Source: Rhizodiscina lignyota
Taxonomy: Eukaryota > Ascomycota > Dothideomycetes > Aulographales > Rhizodiscinaceae
DNA length: 64,000 bases
Direction of reading: 5' to 3'
NCBI GenBank assembly: GCA_010015805.1
Contig: ML978129.1
Span: forward strand, 930,001-994,000
Shown here in pieces: positions 10,630 to 22,182 of this stretch (its first letter is position 1; each line of letters opens with the position of its first letter). The notes under the pieces were generated by a model. It made no database searches, had not been told where the DNA came from, and saw only the letters and a list, made by a program, of their open reading frames with translations. A program made the translations under genes and the position numbers.

Positions 10630-13600
10630 ATGCCTCGCGGTCGAGGTGAGCAGACTGGACATCCTGCGCGCCTAAATATCCCTGAGGCGTCGTGTTTCGT
10701 CACACGGTCGAATCAATGCTAACCCTGCCTGTCCTCCATAGTTCTCTCGTTCATGTCCCAGTGGGGATCCCATGTACCAAATTTTGGCTCTGAGCCTACA
10801 AGCCCTCCCTCTCCTACGCCGGGAGCCAGCGAGTCAGACAAGGCAGCAAACGTCACATCCACTCCGATGGCCGCGTCTTCTGCCACCCAGCTCGATGACA
10901 TTTCCAGAAACTCGCCTACTCCAGGCCGCTACAGATCGGACTCGCGCCAGTCTTCGCGGCCTGCTTCGATGATTCAGACGTACCAGCCTCCGGTAATGGA
11001 GGTCGCGCAAGATACACTGCCGGAGCTCCAGCGAATCTTCACCTTCCTGAACAGCCATTCCAACAAGCTGTACCAGGAGGGCTACTTCCTCAAGCTCCAC
11101 GATCTTGACACACGTACGTCGCGCGCAAACGTCTTGAAGGACACTCAAGCTGATATATGCCTAGGTGGGCGCCCAAGCACTGACCGCACATGGACGGAAT
11201 CATTCGCTCAGCTTGTGGGCACGATACTGTCCCTTTGGGACGCTGCACAGCTCGATACAGCTGGTGAGGATGGAGAAGTTGTGCCTACCTTCATCAACTT
11301 GGCCGATGCGTCTATCAAGATGGTATGCGAGCCACGGTAAGAAAACAGCAGCATCGTTGCTAACGTTTCTTCAGATCGAGTCACTGCCAATGAATGGTCA
11401 AGGAGGCCAGACGCTGCAAAATGTGCTCAGCATCTCCACTGCGGCAAACAATCGCTATCTCCTTCACTTTAATTCTCTCAATTCTCTCACCCAATGGACA
11501 GCAGGCATTCGCCTGTCCATGTTTGAACACTCATCGTTGCAGGAAGCATATACCGGCTCTCTCATCGCCGGGAAGGGCAAAAACCTCAACAATATTCGCA
11601 CGATTATGGACAGGACCAAATTTATACAGGAAGATTGGGCTCGCGTCCGCTTTGGTGCTGGGACTCCTTGGAGACGGTGTTGGTATGTGATCACCCCACC
11701 CGACGAAAAGGAGTACCAGAAGCTCCAAAAGGCACAAAAGAAGCGCAACCCCTATGAGAAGCCGCCCGTGTTGAAAGGCACTATCAAGTTCTACGACTCC
11801 AACAAAGTGAAGAAGAAGACTAGGCCCATTGCAACGGTCACGGACGCCTACTCCGCTTATGCCATTTACCCGCAGTCAAAGCCTCTCATTGATCAGTCGA
11901 CGTTAGTCAAGGTGGAAGGTCAGATAACGATACACACTTCCCCGGAAACGAGGACCGAGGGGTTTGTCTTCGTGATGGCAGAGACCCATGCAGCAGTCTC
12001 AGGCTTCGAGATGATGCTTCGGTTCCTCTTTCCAATTTGGGATGTTTATAACCTCTACGGACGTCCAAACAAGCTCATTGCAGATCCAATTGATACTAAG
12101 GGCTTAATGTTCGCATTGCCTACCGACAGACGATACGGCTATCTCGAGATTCTCGACGTGGCTGGTCTTATCCACACTAAGGGGAGCCAGAACTGGAGCG
12201 AGAGGCAATGGCGAAACGAAATGAAAAATCTTACATCTACCCGAATGGCAACGGCAGGGGACGACATTCGCCCTGGTACTCGTACATCGAGCGTACGCAG
12301 TAGAATGAAGGGCAGCAGATCAAGTCTTCCTGGATCGCGAAATGGAGTCCGCTTCGGTGACGAGCCGGTGCAGTCGGAACCAACCTCCACTGGAGGATCT
12401 CCAGCACCAAGAGTGAGCTTCGATAGGCCCAATCGTTCGGACACTGTCCCAACAAATGGGTTCTCAGTGCATCGCCGCTCTCTCTCAGAGCAACTGAATG
12501 GCCTACGGAGTAATCAAAATGACTCCTCGTCTCAACTACCAGCATACAGCGCAAGCCCTACGGAAGGTTTCCAACCGCCTCCTCAACCTCCACCTCACCG
12601 TGAAGGGCCGTTTGCAGACCCACTAGATGTCCCTCCTCGTGACTATGACACTGCGTCTGAGGGCCGCGAAGGCTCTAGCCCAGAGTCAGAGGAAGCGCCA
12701 ATATCGAATCCAGAGGTTGAAGCCCTAGCAGTAACGACACCTCCGCCAGGTCCAGTCGCTGCACCACCCGGTTTCACCCATGGCCCCAGTCAGAGGCCAC
12801 TAGTAATGCCTCATGCATCTCAGCTGCGCGGCCAGGCTGCCATGGACGATGCAACGCTTTCACAAATAGTAGATGCGAACAGATCGGCAAACGTTGGCCA
12901 AGCTGCGGCTGGAGCAATGGCAGCATGGAATACTAACGGCAGACAATACCAATCAAACGGCTCCGCTGAGAATTTGGTCGACAGTTATCAGACGGGCCTC
13001 TCACCTGGAGATCAACAGGGTCGCCAGACATCGACAAGCCCAAGATATAGGCCAACAGCCTCCCGGCTTCCTACGATCCCAGCTTCGCCTTATATTGATC
13101 AGGCTGAGCCTTCTCCAAAACCATCATACTTTGAGCCTGCCGCTCCACCAGTTCCGGAGCATGGTGAGACACCAACGCCTCCCCCGCACAGTGCCCAATC
13201 AGCAGCTGGTGCAACGGCTCCGCCGGATTTGCAACGTTCTGGCAGCGGATTCGGCATTAACAGAAAGCCCGTGGGCGGTCGAGGTACGTCAACTGTACCG
13301 CGCGATGATGCATCAAATTCAAGCCTCGGGAGTCTGACAAGTGCGGTCATCGATCAGAGTTTAATTGACCAAATTGGCAATCTATCTGATGGTCGACCTT
13401 CTATAGAAGAGGCACGTGCTGGCGCCGAACGATCGCCTTCTCCCGAACAAGACCCTGATTATGCTAGCACTAGAAGTGCGGAGACAAATAAATCATCAAA
13501 CAAGTCAGTTGAGCGCCCTCGCCCTGGAGTCCTGCGGTCTATAGGTTCCGCCATCCCAACACCACAGGAACCTGTCGTCATCGGCGATACCACCTACGGT

Positions 13601-15043
13601 GTTGGCGAGAAGGCAGCGAAGCCCACGGCAGAGGACCCAGGCATTGACATTGATTTCGGTCGCACTTACGCCTTGACAACAGGATCGAGACCAGGGACTA
13701 GTGGTGGAATAACGGCTCACCCCGATCGTCATGTTGTCATTGAAACACCTCCTGGCATGTCGAATTCTCATGGCAGTGCAAACGATTCTTATTTCTCACG
13801 ACCAAAAGCAAGCCCAGGCTCTAACGGTTCCTCTGGGAGCTTGGACCAAGGCGAAGTGGTTGGTACTCGCAGTATCGCGTGGCAGCCTGGCCTTGCACAA
13901 CAGCCAGGCTCCATACCTCAATCACAGCAAACGCTCACAGCGGAGCAGTGGGTTCAGCAACGAGCAACTATGGCTTCGCAACCGAGAACACCAAATTACG
14001 GACACGCCCGCAACAAATCATCTGCTGGAAGCCTCAATCGGCTTGGTAGTGGTACTCCGCCTTTTCTGACTGCCACGGGTCAAACACCTCCGCTCAGTCG
14101 ACAAGGGTCGGGGGACTGGAGCCAACTATACCACCAGCGCAGACCAAGCCGAGAACTTCTTCAGGCTGGTGGTAGCAGGCCATCGTCGCGTGGATCGATC
14201 ATGAATCATGGTGCAGAGAGACCACCATCCCGCCCGTCTCCAATGCATACCCCCCTGATAGACAGGCCTTCGTCTCGCCATTCCATGCTCACGACAATGA
14301 CGCCACAGGTGGACCTTACGAAACTAACGGCACGTGAGCGAGAGCATGTGGCACGACTGACGGGTACGCCATTGCTTAACATGTCTGGAAATGAGCGGCC
14401 GCAGGTTCAAACTCGGCCGGCAGGACTCGTTGGAGCAATCGTAGCCAGAGACGAAGAGAAGGAGCTTACAAAGCAGGGTGCGAGAAGTGTTGCGGTGCAG
14501 CAAGCCATAAATTCTGCACTCATCCAGAAGCATCAATCGGAAATGGCGCATATGAGGCACAGCGTGGCCCTTGGCCAGTCAAACCAATGGCAGCAGATGC
14601 AGATGCAGATGCAAAGCCCAGCGGCTCAGCAAAGCATGTACTCGATACCTCAGCAACACCAGTCCACGCCTTCTCTTCTGCAGCAGCGTTCCTTCTCATT
14701 ACCGCAACAACAGCTCCAACCGCAGCAACTACAGCGCCCTAGCTCGATGCTCTTCAATGCAGGCGACCCCAGTCCGCCAATGACACCATTTGGGCAGATG
14801 GCTCCTCCGCCAGCAAATCCGTACGCCCCAGCTCAACAGCGACAAAGTATCCATGAGCTGCAACAGTACGTGAGGAATAATCCGATGCCGTATGGCGGAT
14901 CGGCAGGTGGTCAACAACAGAACAGCGGTCAAGGGTCCGATAGGAGACAGAGCATGATGAGCATGCGGAGTGCCAGCGCAGGGACGGTACCAATGTACCC
15001 AGGAGGAATGTACGGTCAGCCGCAGGAACCACAGTGGAACTAG
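10630..15043 (+). CDS. CAF120: CAF120-like PH-domain protein (CCR4-NOT associated)
   Basis: Four exons, 10630..10645, 10742..11113, 11165..11322 and 11375..15043, encode about 1404 aa. A Ser/Pro-rich head leads to a conserved helical region (QRIFTFLNSHSNKLYQEGYF). A PH-type domain follows at about residues 235-400, including WARVRFGAGTPWRRCW, GTIKFYDSNKVKK and the ALYGRPN-like YNLYGRPNKLIAD. Then come a long Ser/Pro-rich disordered region and a Gln/Met-rich tail (QQMQMQMQ). Yeast Caf120 and its paralogue Skg3 share this PH region, and Caf120 associates with the Ccr4-Not deadenylase. The tiny first exon is the least certain part; translation could also begin at the ATG at 10753. The intron between 11322 and 11375 stays open in one frame, so retention would be tolerated. 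Confidence 0.85.
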
Positions 15044-15996
15044 TTACGAGATGTGCTTTTAGAGCCAAAAATTTCTTTTGTCTTTTTGTTTTTCACACAA
15101 ACATAGCGTGGTTGGGTAGGGTTTACTCAGGCATTGTACCAATTTTCCTCTCACACTCACCCCTAGCATTGGCATAGTTCGGCGCTCTTCTGGCATTTTG
15201 GGTGGGTTTCAAAGGGAGATGAGGCAGTGAATAGGAAGATGCGTAATGAGGAGGACGAGGGCTGCTCTGTCTATTATTGGCTCTGCTTGCTTAGTTTCGC
15301 AGTGCATATCGGATCACGGAGGGATGCTCTGCTTACGAGCTTTTTTGCTGGCGATGTAATCTTGTTTAGTTTAGAATAATATTGTGCTGCCCGACAAGTC
15401 ACTCTCACCCAAGATTGTTCAATATGCTGGCACCATTCGGAGCTCTTGGAGAGGGAATGCCATTCAATGTTGCACTTGTCAGCCACGTCTAAGGAATATG
15501 TTGCCGTCGATGCACAGTATCCGAAATCGGGACGCTATCATCTGCCTTCGAGAGTTTCTTCTTCTGTTAGCGGGTTTCTGATCCTTCATACGTCTCGATA
15601 CATGATTCGGGGCCTGGCTCTCTTTGCCACAATCTGCATTGTGACCGGAACAGATCCGTGCTGCTCCTGGACCCACATTATTTTGCTTCTGCAAATCATC
15701 GTGCGGGCACTTCACTTTCGGGCTCAGGTCACGATACAATACTCTGTCAGAGGGCTCATAGCCCGCCCTCGTGCAACAAGCACAGGGCACAAACGCAATT
15801 GGTGTGAAGATGACCCGAAGTACCGTTACATCATGCCCACATGAATGTGCACAGCGCGGCGAAAGAGGCCGAAATCTGATAGAAACAGCCGTAGGTTAAA
15901 ACTCTCGTTCTGCTCTTTCTCTTCTCTCTATCCAACAGTACTTGCACGGTAAGAGAAGGTCATGATAGTCGGCGGCATCCGCAACAGAGGCTCAAA
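15044..15996 (+). other. Intergenic: CAF120 3' flank and SDR promoter
   Basis: A T-rich stretch follows the CAF120 stop. A 132-codon plus-strand frame (15446-15844) lacks domain signals and good codon structure. Nothing else is visible. Confidence 0.4.
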
Positions 15997-17187
15997 ATGG
16001 TTTCGAAAATTGCGCTCCGATCTGCCGTTAGACTAGGAAGAGCTTGGAAGTCTGCCAATCCTGCCGCGACACGTCTCGCTCAATTAGAGGTCGGGAAGCG
16101 ATTCCGTGCCTCCGAGGCGGGTGTGGACGTTACGAATGTCACGATACCAAAGCCACTGAAGGCCTCGGAGGCTGGGTTCAGCGCGAGCCCGGTTGGGGAG
16201 AGACATGATACGCCGATTGTCGGTGCGGTAGGGGTTCAGACGAGGGCTGGGGAAGAGTTTGTGGGGAGAGGGCATTTTAGGGACTTTGATCTTGCGGGGG
16301 GAGTCTATATCGTTACTGGTACATATGATTTGCCTACGGCTATCTGCTTGGAGATTGCTGACAATGATAAACAGGCGGTGCTCGAGGCCTCGGTCTGTCG
16401 ATGGCAGAGGCTTTGGTAGAAGCTGGAGGCAAAGGTATACCTCCTGCCTGCCACTATGCAGCCATCCCAATACTAATGACACGAAGTATACTGCCTTGAT
16501 CGCCTTCCCAATCCGGACGAATCATTCCACGAAGCTCAGCAACGCGTACGTGGCCATAGCCCAACTGGCTCTCTGCATTACGGTCAGCTGGATGTCCGCG
16601 ACACGCCGTCGCTTGATAGCACTATCTCGTCTATCGCCGCACAGCACCACCGCCTTGACGGCATCGTCGCCGCTGCTGGAATCCAACAACTCTGTCCGGC
16701 CGTAGACTACTCCCCGGAGGATGCACGGCGTATGATTGACATTAACTTCAATGGGGTGATGATGACGGCCACGGCAGCCGGCCGGGCGATGCTGCAGCAC
16801 AAGAGTAGGGGTAGCATCGTGCTGATTGCGAGTATGAGCGGCATGATCGCGAACAAGGGCTTGATCTCCCCCGTGTACAACGCTTCGAAAGCGGCGGTCA
16901 TTCAACTCGCAAGGAATCTGGCTATGGAGTGGGGACGGAAGAGAGAGGATGGGAGTGGTGGAATTAGAGTGAACGCACTGAGTCCAGGTCATATTATGAC
17001 TCCAATGGTGAAGAAGAACTTTGAGGAAGTCGAAGGACTGAAGGACACGTGGGAGAAGGAGAATATGCTCGGACGGCTTAGTGCCCCTGAAGAGTTTAGA
17101 GGGGCTGGTGTGTTTTTGTTGAGTAGGGCAAGCAGTTTCATGACAGGGAATAATCTGGTAATCGATGGTGGACATACTGCATGGTGA
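15997..17187 (+). CDS. Mitochondrial-type SDR, arabinitol dehydrogenase / xylulose reductase-like
   Basis: Three exons, 15997..16318, 16375..16434 and 16487..17187, encode 360 aa. The N-terminus is basic and amphipathic (MVSKIALRSAVRLGRAWKSA), like a mitochondrial presequence. It precedes a spacer with two ASEAG copies. The SDR core has VTGGARGLGLS, NFNG, LIASMSG, the catalytic VYNASK (Tyr about 258, Lys about 262) and the C-terminal NNLVIDGGHTAW. This pattern matches fungal NAD(P)-dependent polyol/ketose SDRs such as D-arabinitol dehydrogenase and L-xylulose reductase. The substrate is inferred. The stop lies only 71 bp from the stop of the convergent SDH5 gene. Confidence 0.85.
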
Positions 17188-17258
17188 GAGGAGGGACGTG
17201 GCTTGATATTGCAAGCGTTTATGCCGCTATGACCATGAGAGACGCTACTGTACAATAT

Positions 17259-18280
17259 TTACGAATTGAAGTTCTTCAGTGGTGGCATGAATCCAAGGCC
17301 TCCGCCACCTGTGCCTTTCACACTATGGTTTAATGAACTCCCGTCGACTTTTGCCTCTCCCTCACTCACTCCTCCAGCGCTCCGATCCATTACATGTTTC
17401 CTCAGCATCTTCAAAACATCGCTATCCTTCCACCTGGCCGGCACCGGCCTATATGCCGGCTTAAACGTACCGACCGTCTGGGCCCACTCTCCTGATCTCG
17501 GCTTCCCTTGTCTCCATGCATCTGTATCTGGCTCCTTTTGTTGCTGCGGTGCCTTGCCCTGCGCCTCCGGCGCTGCCATCTCTGGCCCAGCGCCTTCCGC
17601 ATTAACGAATGAAGTAGACGGCGTCTCCTGCGTCGCCCAGTAGTATATATCCCAATCGTTCTCGTCGAGGAAAAGATCGTACTGCTGCAATTGCGGCCGG
17701 GTCATGCTGCCGAGGTTTTCGTCGGCGAAGGTGGAGAGTAGGAGGTCACTTTCGAGGGTTCCCCTCTTGCGACTCTGATCTGTAATGGTGATAATTGTTA
17801 GCATAAGAACAGAGTGGGCGCGGGAAGGCAGTATAGCTCCATGAACGGACATAATAACCTTGCTCGCATCGTGCTGTCATCTTCGCCTGTCCGCCGCATA
17901 GGCTCGACTTTGAACGTGCCGCCTTCAATCTCGCCCACCTCCAGCTCGGCATTCTTCCCTGATGGAGGATTCTGCGTGCCGCCTGTCATGCGCTCTGTGT
18001 TCTCTGGGACCGAGTCTTTGGGGACGTAGTTTGGGTCGACGGAGGAGATCATCTCTGGAGGAGGCTTGTCTTTGCCGAGACTGGGCATCTCGTTGGCGAT
18101 TGTCGATGTCGTACTCGTTATATGTGGGTTGAGTGGCCTCTCCTTCTGTATCTTCCTGTGCTCTTCTGCGTTGTCATTTGCTCGTTCATTGAGCCCTGCT
18201 CTGAACGCTGAGGCAGAAAACGGCCGTGAGGAGACGAGAAATGTTCTCGAGGAACGGGCTAGAACTCTTGCGAGTGCCAT
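17259..18280 (-). CDS. SDH5: Succinate dehydrogenase assembly factor 2 (Sdh5/Emi5)
   Basis: Two exons, 18280..17851 and 17779..17259, encode 316 aa. The N-terminus is a presequence ([21 protein letters not shown]). The diagnostic core spans the splice junction: [17 protein letters not shown], then [10 protein letters not shown] and [15 protein letters not shown]. Sdh5 acts in the matrix and promotes covalent flavin attachment to the SDH flavoprotein subunit. The only donor that rebuilds the conserved Tyr in frame is T|GTCCGT, a non-consensus GT site. About 115 residues of Gln/Gly/Pro-rich C-terminal extension follow the core, so the protein is about twice the yeast length. Confidence 0.93.
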
Positions 18281-18899
18281 GTTTGCTATGTATGGTGCAA
18301 TTGGTTCGAGAGGGGGGATGTAGATGCAAAGGTTCAGGAACGAGCGATGACCTCAAAGAGCTCTCCACTCCGATGACGTCTGTGCTGAGATTAGCGATCG
18401 ACCGCGGCTGCAAATCAACAATACCACAATAACAAAATGATTTTGCACACTCTTCTCTTCTTGATGAACATTGTATTACCATGGGCGTAATTATGAGAGA
18501 AATGGCGACTATAGCTATTCTCCCAGTCTCTCTGCCCGTTTCCAGTCGAGAGATATCCTCCAGACTTCGACGCGTTGTGTACGTGCCGAAATCACGAGAG
18601 CTACATGTTCCCGGCTCTCTGGCTACCTGAGGTCACTTCAAGTCTAACTAACTAAAGGCTTATTTTTGGTTGGAGCAATTTCTTCTCATCGTCGGGCTAT
18701 CTCCATTACCTTGTCTAATGGTGCACGTCGAAGTAGAATGATCGCATCTCGCGTTTCCGTTGCTCATGCTACTTTCCAGCTCCTTCCACCATCTTTGCAT
18801 GCTATTATCATGTCTGTCATCTCTGTCTGTCGAGACGCGATTTTTCATTGACTTTCTCAGAATAGGCGAGGAACGTAGAAAAGCGCTCATGACCGTGCT
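18281..18899. other. Intergenic
   Basis: This is the SDH5 promoter side. There are short frames only and no recognised feature. Confidence 0.4.
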
Positions 18900-20393
18900 T
18901 GCAAAAATTGAGACTCTGTCTGATGCCACAATCACAGAAGTTGAGCTTTCTCAAGACTGCGTTGATCCTGTTTGTGAAGCAAAAGCTCGAGCGTTGAACG
19001 ATGCTGTTCGGGTTTATTAATCCACAATGGGTCGCAGAACACTGACTTCTACAACAGATTCAAGAAATCGTTATGAGGCAGTACCAATGGCAGCTATCTG
19101 ATGTCGTCAGCTTCGGATAGGCAAATGACAATTTGTGGCCTATCGTCGTGCCTTTAATATGTAAGGGTAACATGAATCTTTAGTAGCTTCCATTTCGAAC
19201 GAATTCAAACCAGCTCAGCCGCCACTCCTGATTTTGGCGCAGAATATTGGGCTACTCGCCGGAGCAATCGTCTGAGGGTTGCAGCCGTCATATTTGGGGT
19301 CGTCGACAGGCTTTCAACCTTACTCTTGGTATTTCCGCTCTGTTTGCGCTTGTTGCTGCGGCGTCTCCCGAACTTGCTACCGTTGCCAGCTGTGCGGCGG
19401 CTTGGAGTTTTTGTTGTCGTTATGGGTGGTATCGCTATGGTCTAATTCCTGATACACTTGCTGTACTTCTCGGTATTTGAATCGCCCAAATTCTTGATGG
19501 GCAACGGTCGGGAGGAGGAGGCGGTGAGGATTGTGCACAAAGTCGAGCGTAAGAATGGCAAGACTTGTTCGTATAAGCTATTCTTCTTTCGTCCATTCTA
19601 TCACCCAGGATGCTGATGTATTTTCAGAGGCAATTGAAGATTTGGCGGCCTGCGGATGTCTCGAAAGTTCCCTCGAAAGAGCAGTACAGATGCTCTGAGG
19701 CCTAGTCTGCAAAAGCTCGGCATGGCACACACCAAAGCCCTCTTCGCTTCAAAAATGGTCGCGCTCTCTACATCTCTTATGATGCTTGTTTGGGCCTTGA
19801 CCGGGCTTGGATTTCTGTTGCATAATTCCTCTATCCCTTTCATCCTCGCGAGCAAGGGAGCAGAATTCGGCGACAGATCAACCAATATAACATACCGAAG
19901 CTCACTTATCATTGCTCTACTTGGCGTCCCAGGGGCGCTTCTAGGCGGTCTGCTTGTTGAGATACCGCGGTTCGGAAGGAAAGGCACGCTTGCAGCGGCG
20001 GCGACGCTTACAAGAATATTCCTATACGCATCGACGACGGCCAGAGCTCCACGCAATTACTGGGGTGGCAAGGGGCCTTCAACTTTTGCAGCAACATCAT
20101 GTTCGCCGTGCTCTACGCATATATTCCAGAGGTATTACCAACCAAGGACCGAGGAACTGGAAACGCATTGGCAGCGACTGCTAATCGTATCTTTGGTATT
20201 GTTTTTGGACGTCTCCGATTCATGGCAGATTCGAGGAAGTGGAATACTAATCTTTTCTCACAGCCCGTCATTACAATGTTTGCTAATCTTCGTACGCCCG
20301 CTCCGGTGTACATAAGTGGCGCATTATTCCTCACGGCGGCAATCTGCGTGGTGCTTCTTCCATTTGAATCTCGGGGAAGGGCAAGCTTATGAG
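18900..20393 (+). pseudogene. Decayed major facilitator superfamily transporter
   Basis: Recognisable MFS transporter segments appear in order but in different frames. They are an N-terminal KARALNDAV stretch (about 18980), RQYQWQL and DNLWPIVVPLI (19070-19160), PPLLILAQNIGLLAGAIV (19215-19272), GRRQAFNLTLGISALFALVA (19295-19355), ESPKFLMGNGREEEAV (about 19480), and NITYRSSLIIALLGVPGALL (19880-19940). The last are TKDRGTGNALAATANRIFGI (20145-20203) and PVYISGALFLTA through PFESRGRASL to a stop at 20392. Lesions include TAG and TGA where Trp is expected (about 19112 and 19272), a shift just after the second stop, loss of the segment between about 19405 and 19480, and a shift near 20050. Substrate class is unknown. 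Confidence 0.85.
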
Positions 20394-21236
20394 CTGGATG
20401 GCGGATCCCCAGAGGTCCACGGACTCTCCCCAGATATCGGGAGATATCGCTCTGCTCAATCTAGTCCCCCTTCCTTCCGATCTTCCGATGTCCGATGGGA
20501 TCCTTGCATCGCATCAAAGGTATTTGTGTGTTCGTCAGTATATAGAGCAAGTAACCGGGTCAAGTTAATTTCGCAGATGAATTGATCTCGTTGGGCTTCG
20601 TCGAGTGGCGAACAATATCACCAATTCAATTGACGCTGAATTATATATTCGTCCACATTACCAATCTCCGCCACGTCACGTGTGCGTGGACATCTTTGAT
20701 TCGTCCTCACCGACACCTGCAAGCTGCAATTGCGGCACCGGAACAGGCCAATTGGAAGAGGACAAGCAGAAGCAAACAGCTTTTCAGGCAGCTGCATCCC
20801 CAGAGAGCGTGAGTGGCCGCCACGCATTCTGAACAGCTCTCCGGCTGCCGTGTCTTCTTGCCCTCCTCTTCCCCATCAGCACACCACCTCCATCTCTTTT
20901 TCATCCACCCTCCATCACACTTCCATCGGGCCATCATCACAAGGCTCTCACCACCATGTCCTTGGTGCACGGCGCCTCGAAGAACCCTTGACAAACAGCC
21001 TCCCGCGTACGCTGCCATCCGCTACGATCTCGTTTTCTCGTCAGACCCACGCTCCCTCGGGACGGGCCCTGTGATGGTCAAGACTTATAGGCGAAAGCTC
21101 CGAAAAGCAGCGCTTATCCTTGTCTCACACTGCTAAAGCACGACCCAACACCCTCCGGCTGAATCCCCGGTTCAATTTACGAAGAGTGCGTACGACCTGA
21201 TCGACCGAAAAAAAAGTCCTTGGGATCTCGTCCACC
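20394..21236 (+). other. Intergenic / possible long 5' leader
   Basis: A CT-rich tract (about 20830-20960) resembles a promoter or 5' UTR of the gene starting at 21237. Overlapping frames of 70-115 codons on both strands have no domain. Confidence 0.35.
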
Positions 21237-22182
21237 ATGGCATCCCGCGAGATCACGGCCAACTGCGCAATCTGCAACCATCGGCCGAAGGACCCAGAAT
21301 CTGGGGACTGTCCATGCGAAACAAAGGCCCTGCGCAAGGCCATCGAGCAGGCGGAAAAGAAATGGCTCGACTCATGGATGGCTAGGATCCAGTAAGTCAC
21401 TCATTTTCGCCTCCAAAGCTTAATGCGATTCACGGTGCATGGTTCATCGCCGCAAGGCAATCAATATATTTTCGGCCCTACCCTTATATTGCTACCACAC
21501 CATCTATCCCGTCTTCACTTACCCCTAAACCTCAGCCTTACCCCACGAGCATCACCTGGTAGCCCCGCTAACTCCAGATTCCAGTGACTGGGTCACCAAT
21601 GCGGCCGTCCGATATATCACGACAACCTTTGCGGCCCTGAAGCAACGTCGCATCCAAGCGTATACCACCTACGTCCACTCTCTCCCATACTACCGCGAAT
21701 ACAGACAATGGCACGGCAGACCGCCTCTCCACGCCCCGGTCTTAGCACAACTCATCAGCCAACTCAAGGGAGCCGACACAGACCTTCAACGCGGCGTCAA
21801 CGACGATTGGCGAGCCTGCGTGCTCAAGTACCCTGAAGTGCTCGACTATTATTACAGTCAGGTCGAAATCAGCTTGCCGCGGGGCCCAGTTCCGCCTCCA
21901 TTTGGAGGACATGGTGCACCAGCGCCAAATAATGTAGCGTCACCATCTGCCTTCGCACCCCCCGGCGTAGAGCCAAAGAAGGGAAAGAAGGGAAGCGGTC
22001 GCTCGAGTGCACCTCCTGGGGCCTTTGCTGAAGAGATAGGCAGGAGCAAGAGCACAAGAGAGAGGCGACGAGACTCAAGAGATAGTGGGAGTTATATCGT
22101 GAGTGGGAGAGGCAGAGCACCTGTGGCACCCACGCCTCCTGTGGCTCCGTCATATCCTTACCAATTTGGAATTGGACCTTAG
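21237..22182 (+). CDS. Conserved-type hypothetical protein with N-terminal Cys cluster
   Basis: Two exons, 21237..21391 and 21585..22182 (GTAAGT donor; GCTAAC branch; TTCCAG acceptor; phase 2), encode 250 aa. I do not recognise the family. The N-terminus has CAIC then CPC (CAICNHRP..DCPCE), suggesting a small metal site. A basic helical region follows, then a Tyr-rich middle (TTYVHSLPYYREYRQW). The C-terminal third is disordered: Pro/Gly-rich, with a KKGKKGS patch and an RERRRDSRDS run. The intron is 193 nt, longer than others here. Good splice signals and the frame preserved across the junction support a real gene. Function is unknown. Confidence 0.7.

Noticed and set aside
11165-11374. Reading CAF120 without its third intron
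   Set aside because: The frame stays open only by chance; GTATGC and TTCAG sites give the conserved SIKM-IESLPMNG join instead.
15446-15844. 132-codon plus-strand frame
   Set aside because: It has no domain, no good start context, and composition unlike neighbouring genes.
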